Assembly (NCBI GenBank): GCA_964412905.1
Contig: CAYPQL010000013.1
Span: forward strand, 1 to 27,701
From: CAYPQL01 sp964412905
Lineage (GTDB): Bacteria > Patescibacteriota > Minisyncoccia > JAHIHE01 > JAGLIN01
Length of the DNA stretch: 27,701 nt
Direction of reading: 5' to 3'
This document shows positions 6,422-13,513 of this stretch, piece by piece. A program made the position numbers and the translations under genes. A model generated the notes under the pieces. The model made no database searches. It saw only the letters and a list, made by a program, of their open reading frames with translations, and was not told where the DNA came from. Numbering within the stretch: position 1 is the first letter of the stretch; each line of letters starts with the position of its first letter.

Positions 6422-7266
6422 AAATAAAAAATTATAGCGATCGCCAAAATTATTCTATAGCCCACAAAAATATCATAGCTTCTGCTCTCCAGATATTTCA
6501 GCATGTATTTAATTGCCAAGTATCCGCTTATTGCGGCAACGATTGTTCCTGTGAAAATATTCATATCCAATCCCCCGCCAAGCAAATTTGGAAATTCCTT
6601 GATTCCCGCCCCCAGAATTATCGGGGTGGAAAGTAAAAAAGAAAATCGCGCGGCATCGGTCCTTCGAAAACCAAGAAGTAAAGCCGCTGTGATGGTAATC
6701 CCGCTTCTGGATATGCCGGGAATAATCGCCAGCGCCTGGAACAGGCCGATTATAATTCCCATTTTTAAAGTCAAACTTTTTAAGTCTGTTTTTTTCGCGC
6801 CTGTTTTATCGGAATAAAATAATAAGACAGCGCCGACTGATAAAGTCCCTGCAATAAGCAAAGGATTTCTGAAAATAGTTTCAGTGCAATTATTCAGCAA
6901 AAGTCCCGCGACAATTCCCGGGATTGTGGCGACGATGATTATGAAGAGCAAATCGGATTTTAGTTTTGTAATTTGTAATTTGTAATTTGTAATTTGTTTG
7001 ATATTTGATATTTGATATTTGATATTTAAAACCTTGTTTAGCAAATAAGACTCCTTTAATATCTCCATCCAGTCTTTCCAAAAATAAGCCAGAACAGCAA
7101 CCAATGTTCCCCAATGCAAAGCCACATCAAAAGCAAGCCCCTGATCGCGCCAATTAAATAAATTAGGGATTAATATCAAATGTCCAGAGCTTGAAATCGG
7201 CAAAAATTCCGCCACGCCTTGAACAAATCCCAGAATTACAGATTGGACAATTTCCATTGTGATCAT
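6415..7266 (-). CDS. uppP: Undecaprenyl-diphosphatase UppP (BacA)
   Basis: This 283-residue polytopic membrane phosphatase removes one phosphate from undecaprenyl diphosphate, recycling the lipid carrier for cell-wall and glycan assembly. Both family motifs are intact: GFVQGVAEFLPISSSGHL (residues about 12-29) and PGISRSGITITAALLLG. An extra stretch at about residues 80-103 (NIKYQISNIKQITNYK...) is encoded by tandem 7-base repeats and sits in the polar loop after WMEILKESYLLNKVL. It is in frame and seems to have expanded from repeat DNA rather than from protein evolution. The start is ATG at 7266 or at 7257 (MEIVQSV, the usual family N-terminus). It lies downstream of an MFS gene on the same strand. 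Confidence 0.95.
   Translation of the reverse strand: MITMEIVQSVILGFVQGVAEFLPISSSGHLILIPNLFNWRDQGLAFDVALHWGTLVAVLAYFWKDWMEILKESYLLNKVLNIKYQISNIKQITNYKLQITKLKSDLLFIIIVATIPGIVAGLLLNNCTETIFRNPLLIAGTLSVGAVLLFYSDKTGAKKTDLKSLTLKMGIIIGLFQALAIIPGISRSGITITAALLLGFRRTDAARFSFLLSTPIILGAGIKEFPNLLGGGLDMNIFTGTIVAAISGYLAIKYMLKYLESRSYDIFVGYRIILAIAIIFYLS
6965..7024. repeat. Two tandem heptanucleotide arrays inside uppP
   Basis: Four copies of TTTGTAA (6965-6992) are joined by TTTG to four copies of TTTGATA (6997-7024). Both arrays have period 7 and are translated in frame on the minus strand. Gain or loss of one unit would shift the uppP frame. Confidence 0.95.
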
Positions 7267-7295
7267 TTAGTTATTGTTGAAATAGTATCTCATAC

Positions 7296-7323
7296 GAAGG
7301 CGACATTCGCGAATGCCGTCTTC
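7296..7323. repeat. 28-bp imperfect palindrome between MFS gene and uppP
   Basis: GAAGGCGACATTCG|CGAATGCCGTCTTC is self-complementary apart from one mismatch pair and one wobble. It lies 30 bp before the uppP ATG. An overlapping GACATTC/GAATGTC stem followed by six T (7302-7339) would be terminator-like only on the plus strand. Confidence 0.6.
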
Positions 7324-7344
7324 AAAGAATGTCTTTTTTAAAAA

Positions 7345-8532
7345 CTATTTATGAGTTTTAAATATATATAGAAGCGACCACAAACCGGATAATCCGAATA
7401 TCGCCAAATAAAAATTAAAGTCAAAAATAATTAAAGAAATAAAAAACGCCATCCACGCTATCGCCATTTTCCCTGTCGCGATTGACATTTCAAAAAAAGT
7501 AATATATTTCAAAAACCCCCTGTGATTGTCGCCTTTGTTATAAGCGGATGTTACGAGCGGATAATCTATGCCGATTTTTGAGCCGGAAGAAAAAATATCA
7601 ACCAGCAAAACTCCCAGCCAATTTCCCGAAAAAGGGCGCAGAAAAGAGGAAATCAGTCGCAAGCACGAACTAAACTTTATCATTTTTATTTTTCCGCCTT
7701 TGTCGGTTATGTCCGATAATTTTCCAACATAAAGAGATATAAATGAAATAGCCACAGTCGAAACTCCTATCAAAATTCCCATAAGATAGAATTTTTCAAT
7801 TATCAAAAAAATAAAAATAGGCCATGCGACTGCCACAATAAGTTCTTCCCCATATCCGAAGTAAGCGATAAAATCTTTTCTTTTGTAATGACTATAAGGA
7901 TTTATCAATCTTTTAAAAGCTTGTTTATAGGAAAAAATATGAGGCTGGAAATTCTCGCGCGTCGTGAAAAGAGGAATGGCGGAAATCAGGCTGATAATGG
8001 AAACGATTACAAACAAAACTTCAAACCCGAATTTTGAAATAATAATTCCGCCGATGACAGGTCCGATGATTGTCGCGATCGTGGAGACGAATGACAAAGT
8101 TCCCAATTCCCGGCCCCTGTATCCCGACTTGCTGTAATGCGCAAAATCGGTGTGGTAGGACGGCCAAAATAAAATCTTATACATTATGAGAAAAATCACA
8201 GCCATGACAACCAGCCAATTGTGATTTGGAATTTGAGAAAGGGCGAGAAAATAAAGAATGGCAAAAGGAATGCTGTAAAAAATGCAATGTTCAAAACCAT
8301 ATTTTGCCGCCGCTTTGCTTCCCAAGGGAATCGCGAATATGTAAATGGAGTAGACTGCCGCGTAATATAAAAACACGATTGAAATGGAATTAAATTGTTT
8401 ATACAAAAATATCGGCTCAAAAATCGTGATCATTGAGAACGCGAAATTTTTTATGGCAACCGACATATAAAGTTCGGATATCTCGCGCCTAAGGCTGTGT
8501 TTGAGATAGTGGCTTATAAAAAAATTGGACAT
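7345..8532 (-). CDS. MFS family transporter
   Basis: This 395-residue polytopic protein has about twelve hydrophobic segments and the layout of the major facilitator superfamily. The first cytoplasmic loop reads GSKAAAKYGFEHC, a weak form of the MFS loop motif. A long central cytoplasmic region (TTRENFQPHIFSYKQAFKRLINPYSHYKRKDF) separates the two six-helix halves, and GKLSDITDKGGKIKM is the mirrored loop motif of the second half. The start MSNFFISHYLKHSLRREISELY leaves a short amphipathic N-terminus. Relatives in related genomes are uncharacterised, so the substrate is unknown. It lies upstream of uppP, separated by a palindrome, and follows a dispersed palindromic repeat. Confidence 0.85.
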   Translation of the reverse strand: MSNFFISHYLKHSLRREISELYMSVAIKNFAFSMITIFEPIFLYKQFNSISIVFLYYAAVYSIYIFAIPLGSKAAAKYGFEHCIFYSIPFAILYFLALSQIPNHNWLVVMAVIFLIMYKILFWPSYHTDFAHYSKSGYRGRELGTLSFVSTIATIIGPVIGGIIISKFGFEVLFVIVSIISLISAIPLFTTRENFQPHIFSYKQAFKRLINPYSHYKRKDFIAYFGYGEELIVAVAWPIFIFLIIEKFYLMGILIGVSTVAISFISLYVGKLSDITDKGGKIKMIKFSSCLRLISSFLRPFSGNWLGVLLVDIFSSGSKIGIDYPLVTSAYNKGDNHRGFLKYITFFEMSIATGKMAIAWMAFFISLIIFDFNFYLAIFGLSGLWSLLYIFKTHK

Positions 8533-8540
8533 AATAAATG

Positions 8541-8565
8541 AAATTAGGAAATTGGGAAATTAAGA
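8541..8565. repeat. Short degenerate octad repeat
   Basis: Three 8-base units (AAATTAGG, AAATTGGG, AAATTAAG) lie just upstream of the MFS gene. Confidence 0.4.
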
Positions 8566-8576
8566 TGCGACAAAAG

Positions 8577-8662
8577 TGTCATTTCGAACGCCTCGTGAGA
8601 AATCTAAAAATTGTAGAAATATCTAAAGATTATAGACTTCTCGCTTAAGACTCGAAATGACA
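8577..8662. repeat. 86-bp palindromic dispersed repeat, TGTCATTTCGA family, copy 2
   Basis: The outer arms TGTCATTTCGA/TCGAAATGACA are perfect, and the inner GAGAAATCTA pairs with TAGACTTCTC apart from one base. The arrangement and inner sequence match the element at 2771-2854, so both belong to one family. It lies between tsaC and the MFS gene. Confidence 0.85.
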
Positions 8663-8708
8663 AAAAATAACATCGCGCAATCCAAAGTAATTTAAATATC
8701 TTGATATT

Positions 8709-9368
8709 CTAATATCCCGCATCAAATTTTCCAAAAAGCTCCCGCAGCTTATCTTTTCCCGCAATCCCCATTCTTATTATTTTCGGAATTCCCGTTGTCA
8801 AATCTACGATTGTTGAAGCCGCGGGATTTTTTATTTCTCCGGTGTTTATGAATAAATCAGGACTCGTTTTTTCTTTGCTCAATTTTTTAATTATTTCTTC
8901 CGGCTTTAACAGATTGCTTTCTCCCGAGATATTCGCGCTGGTGGCCGTCACGGGAAAATCAATTTTGGAAAGAAGCGCTGAAACAAATTTATTGTCCGAA
9001 ATTCTGATTGCCACAGTTTCGCCCGCACCGGTTAGAATATAGGGAATTGTGTCTTTCTTCCGCAAAACTACTGTTATCGATCCCGGCCAAACGCGGTTTA
9101 AAATCTTTTCAACTTTTAAATCAATGCAAGAAATCTTTCTCGCCATTTTTATATCTTTCACGACAACCGAGATAGGCTTGCTCCGATCCTGCTTTTTTAT
9201 TTTTTGAACTTTCACGATCGCGTTTTCATTAAAAGCGTCCGCCCCCAGCCCATACAAAGTGTCCGTCGGATAAACAACAACTCCTCCATTCTTCAAAATC
9301 CCCGCGGCAATCTCCGCTGTTTTATTTATTTGAGCCTGATTATTCAGGTTTAATTTTATTTGTTTCAT
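8709..9368 (-). CDS. tsaC: L-threonylcarbamoyladenylate synthase (Sua5/YwlC/TsaC)
   Basis: This 219-residue YrdC-fold enzyme makes threonylcarbamoyl-AMP from threonine, bicarbonate and ATP, the first step of t6A37 tRNA modification. Visible family segments are VVYPTDTLYGLGADAFNENAI (residues about 31-51), KKQDRSKPISVVV, and PVTATSANISGE near residue 145. Only the YrdC domain is present, as in TsaC; the extra Sua5 domain is absent. The ATG overlaps the thiI stop by 4 bp (ATGA), indicating translational coupling with another tRNA-modification gene. The partner genes tsaB, tsaD and tsaE are not in this window. Confidence 0.94.
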   Translation of the reverse strand: MKQIKLNLNNQAQINKTAEIAAGILKNGGVVVYPTDTLYGLGADAFNENAIVKVQKIKKQDRSKPISVVVKDIKMARKISCIDLKVEKILNRVWPGSITVVLRKKDTIPYILTGAGETVAIRISDNKFVSALLSKIDFPVTATSANISGESNLLKPEEIIKKLSKEKTSPDLFINTGEIKNPAASTIVDLTTGIPKIIRMGIAGKDKLRELFGKFDAGY

Positions 9369-10561
9369 ATAGATTTGATTCCCTTCGCTTCAATATTTTT
9401 TGGCTTAATTTTCCCCAAAACCTCTTCCGCAATTTTTTCAATTTCCAGATTTTTCTCTTGATTGATAATTTCTTCCAGCTTGGCTTTTGTTTCAGGATGC
9501 TTGGCAATCAGAAAACTGCAGCAGTCTTGATAAGGCAAAATTGAAATTTCATAAGTTCCGATTTTGGAAGCTATGTCAATAATTTCCTGCTTGTTCATTC
9601 CGATCAGCGGCGGAAAAACCGGCAAATTCGCGGCGTTATAAATTGCCGTGATGTTATCAATCGTCTGCGAAGCGACTTGGCTCAAGCTGTCGCCCGTCAC
9701 AAAACCCTTGGCGTTTTCTTTTTTCGCGATCATTCCCGCAAGGCGAAACATCATTCTCCGATAAATTATCATCCTGTTTTTGGCGGGAATTTTGGCGATG
9801 ATTTCTTTTTGGAATTCTTCAAAAGGAACTATGTATAATTTCGATCTTCCTTGAAACTTGCCTAATTCTTTTACTAAACTCTCTATCTTATCCTGTCCGT
9901 CAGCCGATCCGGAGATTGTCTTGTTTTTAAAATGGACAAAAATATTTTTCGCCCCTCTTTTATTCATCATAAAACTTGCCACGGGACTGTCTATGCCTCC
10001 CGAAATCAAGCTTATTAAATTCCCCACCGTCCCCGTCGGCAATCCGCCGACTCCTTTTATTTTTTCAAAATATATAAAAGTTCCTTCACTCCCGACATTT
10101 ACAATGATTTCCAAATCCGGATTATGGACATCGACTTTAAGCTTTGTCCTTTCATATATATATTCCCCTATCCTAGAATTAATCTCTGGAGATTTCATAG
10201 CAAATCTTTTGTCCGATCTTCTCGCGCTTATTTTAAATGTCTTATATTCTTTTATTTTTTCATTTTCATTCAACAATTTCAATGTCTTTTTACAAATCTT
10301 ATCAATATCATTTTCTTCCATAGACGCAAACGAAAAATTTGATATCCCCGGAATATTTTTTAAGATATCGCCTATTTTCGAAACTTCCGCCTTTTCATCG
10401 ATTTTAATTATCAGCCTGCCTCCTTCTTTAGAAATTTTATCATAAGCTATTCCCGATAAAAATTCTTTTATATTATTAATCAAAGCACGCTCAAAAAAAG
10501 GCCTATTCCCGCCCTTCAATATAATTTCATCGAAATTGATTATAACATGAGTATACTGCAT
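9365..10561 (-). CDS. thiI: tRNA 4-thiouridine synthase ThiI, rhodanese-less
   Basis: From the ATG at 10561 this encodes a 398-residue ThiI that adenylates U8 of tRNA and replaces oxygen by sulfur received from a cysteine desulfurase. Domains in order are an N-terminal ferredoxin-like region (YTHVIINFDEIILKGGNRPFFE), a THUMP domain (about residues 55-165), and the PP-loop ATPase with SGGIDSPVASF at about 187-197. The conserved DCCS Cys pair lies near residue 340. It lacks the C-terminal rhodanese domain, as Bacillus ThiI does. I reject the earlier in-frame start (10609), because its 16 residues (NIIIIIIFLF) come from AT-rich DNA next to a palindrome. The neighbour upstream, beyond an inserted PaaX/Cas2-like gene, is the cysteine desulfurase iscS, its expected sulfur donor. 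It is coupled to tsaC downstream. Confidence 0.94.
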   Translation of the reverse strand: MQYTHVIINFDEIILKGGNRPFFERALINNIKEFLSGIAYDKISKEGGRLIIKIDEKAEVSKIGDILKNIPGISNFSFASMEENDIDKICKKTLKLLNENEKIKEYKTFKISARRSDKRFAMKSPEINSRIGEYIYERTKLKVDVHNPDLEIIVNVGSEGTFIYFEKIKGVGGLPTGTVGNLISLISGGIDSPVASFMMNKRGAKNIFVHFKNKTISGSADGQDKIESLVKELGKFQGRSKLYIVPFEEFQKEIIAKIPAKNRMIIYRRMMFRLAGMIAKKENAKGFVTGDSLSQVASQTIDNITAIYNAANLPVFPPLIGMNKQEIIDIASKIGTYEISILPYQDCCSFLIAKHPETKAKLEEIINQEKNLEIEKIAEEVLGKIKPKNIEAKGIKSI

Positions 10562-10591
10562 AAATAAAAATATTATAATTATAATTATATT

Positions 10592-10631
10592 TATAGTCAC
10601 TTTTCTCACGGCCGTAGGAAAAGTGACTATA
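10592..10631. repeat. 40-bp palindrome, inner end of the PaaX/Cas2-like unit
   Basis: The arms TATAGTCACTTTTC and GAAAAGTGACTATA are perfectly complementary (14 bp) and the centre contains ACGGCCGT; only two base pairs fail. It includes the stop codon (10627-10629) of the PaaX/Cas2-like gene and ends 30 bp before the thiI ATG. Its reverse complement matches 34 of 40 bases of the palindrome at 11209-11248, so the pair forms inverted flanks. Confidence 0.92.
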
Positions 10632-11154
10632 TTTCTATTTCTTCTATTAAAAATAATTTCACATACGGATCAAGAGAATATTTTCCTAAAATGAGCTCCG
10701 TTTCTTCTGAAACATTATAAGGGCAGATCCAAATGCTCTGCTGAAGCATTTTATATTTCAAAAAACGAAGCTTTTCTCGCAATAAATCTCTAAGATATCT
10801 TTTTTCTTCAGGAATATCAAAAATAATCATTTGCCATTTTCCATCAGATCTTTTCTCTTTATTTGTTTTAAACTTTGCTCTTAAAACTTTTTCAGTTCCC
10901 TTTTTTGTCAAAACAATTCCTTTGTTTTGTTTTAAATTCTTGATTTTAATATATCCTCTTTTTTTTAAATAATAAATCAACTGGTCAAAATTCTGTTTCG
11001 CTTTTCGTCTTTTGTATTGTTTTTTAAGCTCGTAAAGAGACGGGCAGCAAACCTCTTTCATCGTCTTGGGAGCAAACAAGTCAAAAGTTTCATCCAGTTT
11101 TTCCGAATAATCATATACGCTCAATAAAAATTTGTCAGTAATCGGCAAAATCAT
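10627..11154 (-). CDS. Solitary PaaX/Cas2-like protein
   Basis: From the ATG at 11154 this encodes 175 residues. Residues about 1-100 form a winged-helix-like region (LPITDKFLLSVYDYSEKL...FDQLIYYLKKRGYIKIKN...GIVLTKKG). Residues about 103-175 form a Cas2/PaaX C-terminal ferredoxin-like domain, with DGKWQMIIFDIPEEKR (conserved Asp of the first strand) and LQQSIWICPYN, equivalent to the QxSVF strand of Cas2. Such proteins in candidate-phyla genomes are often labelled Cas2, but there is no cas1 and no CRISPR array here. Function could be DNA binding (PaaX is a transcriptional repressor) or nucleic-acid cleavage. The gene is flanked by inverted 40-bp palindromes and splits iscS from thiI. The longer ORF from the GTG at 11226 begins inside a palindrome and crosses the promoter, so I rejected it. 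Confidence 0.8.
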   Translation of the reverse strand: MILPITDKFLLSVYDYSEKLDETFDLFAPKTMKEVCCPSLYELKKQYKRRKAKQNFDQLIYYLKKRGYIKIKNLKQNKGIVLTKKGTEKVLRAKFKTNKEKRSDGKWQMIIFDIPEEKRYLRDLLREKLRFLKYKMLQQSIWICPYNVSEETELILGKYSLDPYVKLFLIEEIEI

Positions 11155-11164
11155 AATAACTTTG

Positions 11165-11200
11165 ATTAATATTATAATTTTATCACACGCCCATTCACAA
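11165..11200 (-). promoter_or_regulatory. Promoter of the PaaX/Cas2-like gene
   Basis: On the minus strand TTGTGA (11195-11200), an 18-bp spacer and a perfect TATAAT (11171-11176) lie between the outer palindrome and the ATG at 11154. The expected transcript leader is about 10 bases, without a Shine-Dalgarno site. Confidence 0.55.
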
Positions 11201-11208
11201 TATGACCA

Positions 11209-11248
11209 TATAGGCACTTTTACCACGGCCGTGAGAAAAGTTTATATA
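11209..11248. repeat. 40-bp imperfect palindrome, outer end of the PaaX/Cas2-like unit
   Basis: TATAGGCACTTTT...ACGGCCGT...AAAAGTTTATATA shares 34 of 40 bases with the reverse complement of 10592-10631. It is itself a weaker palindrome around ACGGCCGT (11225-11232). It lies just upstream of the gene's promoter, so it could be an operator as well as an element end. Confidence 0.88.
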
Positions 11249-11278
11249 TTTGATTAGAGGTTTATCTTTTGAGAAATA

Positions 11279-11306
11279 TTGAGAATTGAGAATTAGAAAT
11301 TGAAAA
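11279..11306. repeat. Degenerate heptad repeat after iscS
   Basis: Four units (TTGAGAA, TTGAGAA, TTAGAAA, TTGAAAA) lie between the iscS stop and the outer palindrome of the PaaX/Cas2-like unit. Confidence 0.6.
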
Positions 11307-11313
11307 TTTAATC

Positions 11314-12513
11314 TCACATCCCCGAAATCTCTCTCAATCTCTTTATTTTTTCAATCAATATTTTCAAGGTAAGGTCAATTTCTTCTTTTGTAGTATCTTT
11401 TCCGAGGGTAAATCTGACGCTGGCGTGGGCGATTTCAGGGGGTATTCCCATTGCCATTAAAACATGAGAGGGCTCAAGAGAGGCTGATGAACAGGCGGAG
11501 CCGGTGGAAACCGCGACGCCTTCTTGATCAAGCAGCATCAGAATGCTTTCGCCTTCCACGCCTTGAAAACTGAAATTAGCGTTGTGAGGCAGTCTGAATT
11601 CCCGCGAACCGTTAAGTTTCGCGTTGGGAATATTTTTCAAAATTTCGTCTATTAAATAATCGCGTAATTTTTTTATATCTTCTGTTTTTTTTCTGTGCTT
11701 GGAAATCATACTTATAGCTTTGCCGATTCCCACAATCCCCGGAACATTGTGAGTGCCGGCGCGCAGATTATATTCTTGTTCTCCGCCTTGCTGAATTGAT
11801 TTTATTTTTGTCCCGCGTCTTATATACAAAATCCCAATTCCCTTCGGGCCGTAAATTTTATGCCCCGAAAGAGAAAGCAGATCCACGCCAAGCTTATCAA
11901 CATCGCAATCACAATAATTCGCCGCCTGCACCGCATCCGTGTGAAAATATATTTTCGGCAATTTATTTTTTTCTCTTTCAATATTTATCTTTTTGATAAC
12001 TTTTCCAATCTCCGCAATCGGCTCAATCGTCCCGATTTCATTATTCGCGGACATTATAGAAATTAAAATCGTATTTTCTTTTATCGCCCTTTTCGCATCT
12101 TCCGGATTTACAAGTCCGTCCTTATCAACTTTTAAATAAGTTACTTCCACTCCTTCTTTCTCCGCCGCCTTGCAGGAATTCAAAACGCAATGATGCTCAA
12201 TCGCAGAAGTTATTATATGCGGAATAAAGTTTTTAGCTTTTAGCTTTTCATTTTTCGTTGCCTTTATTATTCCCTTAATCGCCATATTATTGCTTTCCGT
12301 CGCCCCGCTTGTGAATATTATTTCACTTGCATTGCAACCCAAAAAATCCGCCACCTGCTGTCGCGCCCTATCAACACCCTCAAGCGCTTCTTGCCCAAAA
12401 GTATGTACGCTCGAAGGATTGCCGAATTTTTTTGAAAAATAAGGCATCATCTCTTTCAAAACCTCTTCATCCACCGGCGTAGTCGCCGCATAATCTAAAT
12501 ATATTTTTTTCAT
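11314..12513 (-). CDS. iscS: Cysteine desulfurase (IscS/NifS family)
   Basis: This 399-residue PLP-dependent enzyme releases sulfur from L-cysteine as an enzyme-bound persulfide for tRNA thiolation and Fe-S clusters. The start KKIYLDYAATTPVDEEVL is standard. The ATESNN and HTDAVQA segments line the cofactor, the PLP lysine is in SLSGHKIYGPKG (about residue 220), and the mobile-loop catalytic Cys is in STGSACSSASLEPSHVL (about residue 345). The length is normal. It precedes thiI on the same strand, separated by the inserted PaaX/Cas2-like unit, so it likely supplies ThiI. Sequence alone does not separate IscS from NifS function; no Fe-S scaffold gene is in the window. Confidence 0.95.
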   Translation of the reverse strand: MKKIYLDYAATTPVDEEVLKEMMPYFSKKFGNPSSVHTFGQEALEGVDRARQQVADFLGCNASEIIFTSGATESNNMAIKGIIKATKNEKLKAKNFIPHIITSAIEHHCVLNSCKAAEKEGVEVTYLKVDKDGLVNPEDAKRAIKENTILISIMSANNEIGTIEPIAEIGKVIKKINIEREKNKLPKIYFHTDAVQAANYCDCDVDKLGVDLLSLSGHKIYGPKGIGILYIRRGTKIKSIQQGGEQEYNLRAGTHNVPGIVGIGKAISMISKHRKKTEDIKKLRDYLIDEILKNIPNAKLNGSREFRLPHNANFSFQGVEGESILMLLDQEGVAVSTGSACSSASLEPSHVLMAMGIPPEIAHASVRFTLGKDTTKEEIDLTLKILIEKIKRLREISGM

Positions 12514-12541
12514 AAGGATTGTTTTAATTAATTATATTATC

Positions 12542-12568
12542 TGTCATTCCCGCGAAGGCGGGAATCCA
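12542..12568. repeat. dRS3-like repeat, left flank of the GIY-YIG unit
   Basis: This 27-bp sequence begins TGTCATTCCCGCG and contains ATTCCC-N8-GGGAAT, the form known for Neisseria dRS3 elements. It is the perfect reverse complement of 12986-13012 on the other side of the GIY-YIG gene. Confidence 0.9.
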
Positions 12569-12624
12569 GGAGCAGAATCGCATAGCTTAATATAACGCAA
12601 ATTTTGTTTAAAAATCAAAAACTT

Positions 12625-12918
12625 TTATTCCAAATTATAATACAAATCTTTCCAGCAAGAATTTTCTTTTTCAATTAATTTTATTTTCCATTCCCTCTCC
12701 CATTTCTTCATTTGCTTTTCTCTTTGAATAGCGCTATTAATGTCATCAGTCATTTCAAAATAGACAAGTCTATCAACCTTATATTTTTTAGTAAATCCAC
12801 CCACCAAGTCTTCTTTGTGCTCATAAATTCTTTTTTTGAGATTTGATGTCGCGCCGACATACAAAGTGCCGTTTTTTTTGCTTGCCGTAATGTAAACATA
12901 ATAAGTTTGTGTTTTCAT
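12625..12918 (-). CDS. Small GIY-YIG endonuclease-domain protein (UPF0213-like)
   Basis: This 97-residue single-domain GIY-YIG protein is like the YhbQ/UPF0213 group. The motif appears as YYVYI (residues 6-10) and TLYVGAT (18-24). The conserved Arg is in LKKRIYEHK, and the catalytic Glu is probably in REKQMKKWEREWKIKLIE. These domains cut DNA using one metal ion; the cellular role of the small solitary members is poorly known. It has no domain for target recognition. Perfect 27-bp inverted repeats lie 56 bp and 67 bp outside the coding region, giving a 471-bp unit between iscS and the small multidrug-export gene. The upstream sequence is very T/A-rich with no clear Shine-Dalgarno site. Confidence 0.9.
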   Translation of the reverse strand: MKTQTYYVYITASKKNGTLYVGATSNLKKRIYEHKEDLVGGFTKKYKVDRLVYFEMTDDINSAIQREKQMKKWEREWKIKLIEKENSCWKDLYYNLE

Positions 12919-12985
12919 TTTTTTATAAAAAAGTTTTTGTTTTTTATAAAGTTTTACTTAAAATACTGCCCGAATAAACTTCACA

Positions 12986-13012
12986 TGGATTCCCGCCTTC
13001 GCGGGAATGACA
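12986..13012. repeat. dRS3-like repeat, right flank of the GIY-YIG unit
   Basis: This is the perfect 27-bp inverted copy of 12542-12568, with ATTCCC-N8-GGGAAT inside. It ends 7 bp from the stop of the small multidrug-export gene. Confidence 0.9.
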
Positions 13013-13019
13013 AGCGAAA

Positions 13020-13499
13020 TTAAGTTAAAACTCCCAAGCTCAACCCCATTACAATCACTCCCGCGATCATAATGCCAAGGGAAATAAGTGACAGGGCTTT
13101 TTTGAATGGTATTCCGAAAACGAATGCCGCGATCGCGCCGCTCCAGCCGCCGGTTATGGGAAGCGGGATGGCTACAAATGTTATGAGCGCCAGCGCTCCC
13201 CATTTTTCAAACTTTCCGTTATATTTTCTTCTTGTTCTTTCAAAAAGCCAAGTAAAAAAAAGATTGAAGCCTTTTGATTTTGACATCAAATATTTTGAAA
13301 CAGGTTCAATGTATTTCAAAATAAAAATCACGGGAATTATATTTCCAATGACGGCAATGGCATACGCCTGAAGCGGGCTTAAATGATAAACTCCGATAGC
13401 CACCGGAATCGCGCCTCGAAGTTCAGAGACGGGAAGCATAGAGATGATAAAAGTGGCTAGTTCGGGAGGAAGGTTGTTGAATAGGTTTGATAAATCCAT
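13020..13499 (-). CDS. Small multidrug export family membrane protein
   Basis: This 159-residue membrane protein matches the COG2426/Sm_multidrug_ex family. The signature SMLPVSELRGAIPVAIG lies at residues about 20-36, followed by NIIPVIFILKYIEP. A basic loop ERTRRKYNGKFEKWGALALITFVAIPLPITGGWSGAIAAFVFG precedes two C-terminal helices. Four to five hydrophobic segments are seen, and the length is typical. The family name suggests export of small drugs, but the transport role is poorly supported experimentally. The family assignment is firmer than the function. It is upstream of the GIY-YIG unit on the same strand and has no evident operon partner. Confidence 0.88.
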   Translation of the reverse strand: MDLSNLFNNLPPELATFIISMLPVSELRGAIPVAIGVYHLSPLQAYAIAVIGNIIPVIFILKYIEPVSKYLMSKSKGFNLFFTWLFERTRRKYNGKFEKWGALALITFVAIPLPITGGWSGAIAAFVFGIPFKKALSLISLGIMIAGVIVMGLSLGVLT

Positions 13500-13513
13500 A
13501 AAAATAAATATTA

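Noticed and set aside
7302..7339. Plus-strand terminator-like hairpin between uppP and the MFS gene
   Set aside because: The T run is on the plus strand, but both neighbouring genes are transcribed from the minus strand; kept only as a palindrome.
10562..10609. Upstream in-frame start of thiI giving a hydrophobic N-terminus
   Set aside because: The added NIIIIIIFLF stretch comes from a TATAATTATAATT tract beside the palindrome; normal ThiI begins at the ATG at 10561.
10627..11154. CRISPR-Cas locus suggested by the Cas2-like domain
   Set aside because: No cas1, no effector gene and no regularly spaced repeat array are visible anywhere in the window; the N-terminal winged-helix region is not part of Cas2.
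11155..11226. GTG-started N-terminal extension of the PaaX/Cas2-like protein
   Set aside because: It begins within the outer palindrome and crosses a TTGTGA/TATAAT promoter; the protein family fits the ATG at 11154.
12958..13203. ORF on the minus strand ending in VIPAKAGIHVKF
   Set aside because: It runs antisense-frame through the small multidrug-export gene and into the dRS3-like repeat; PAKAGI peptides are a known artefact of translating this repeat.
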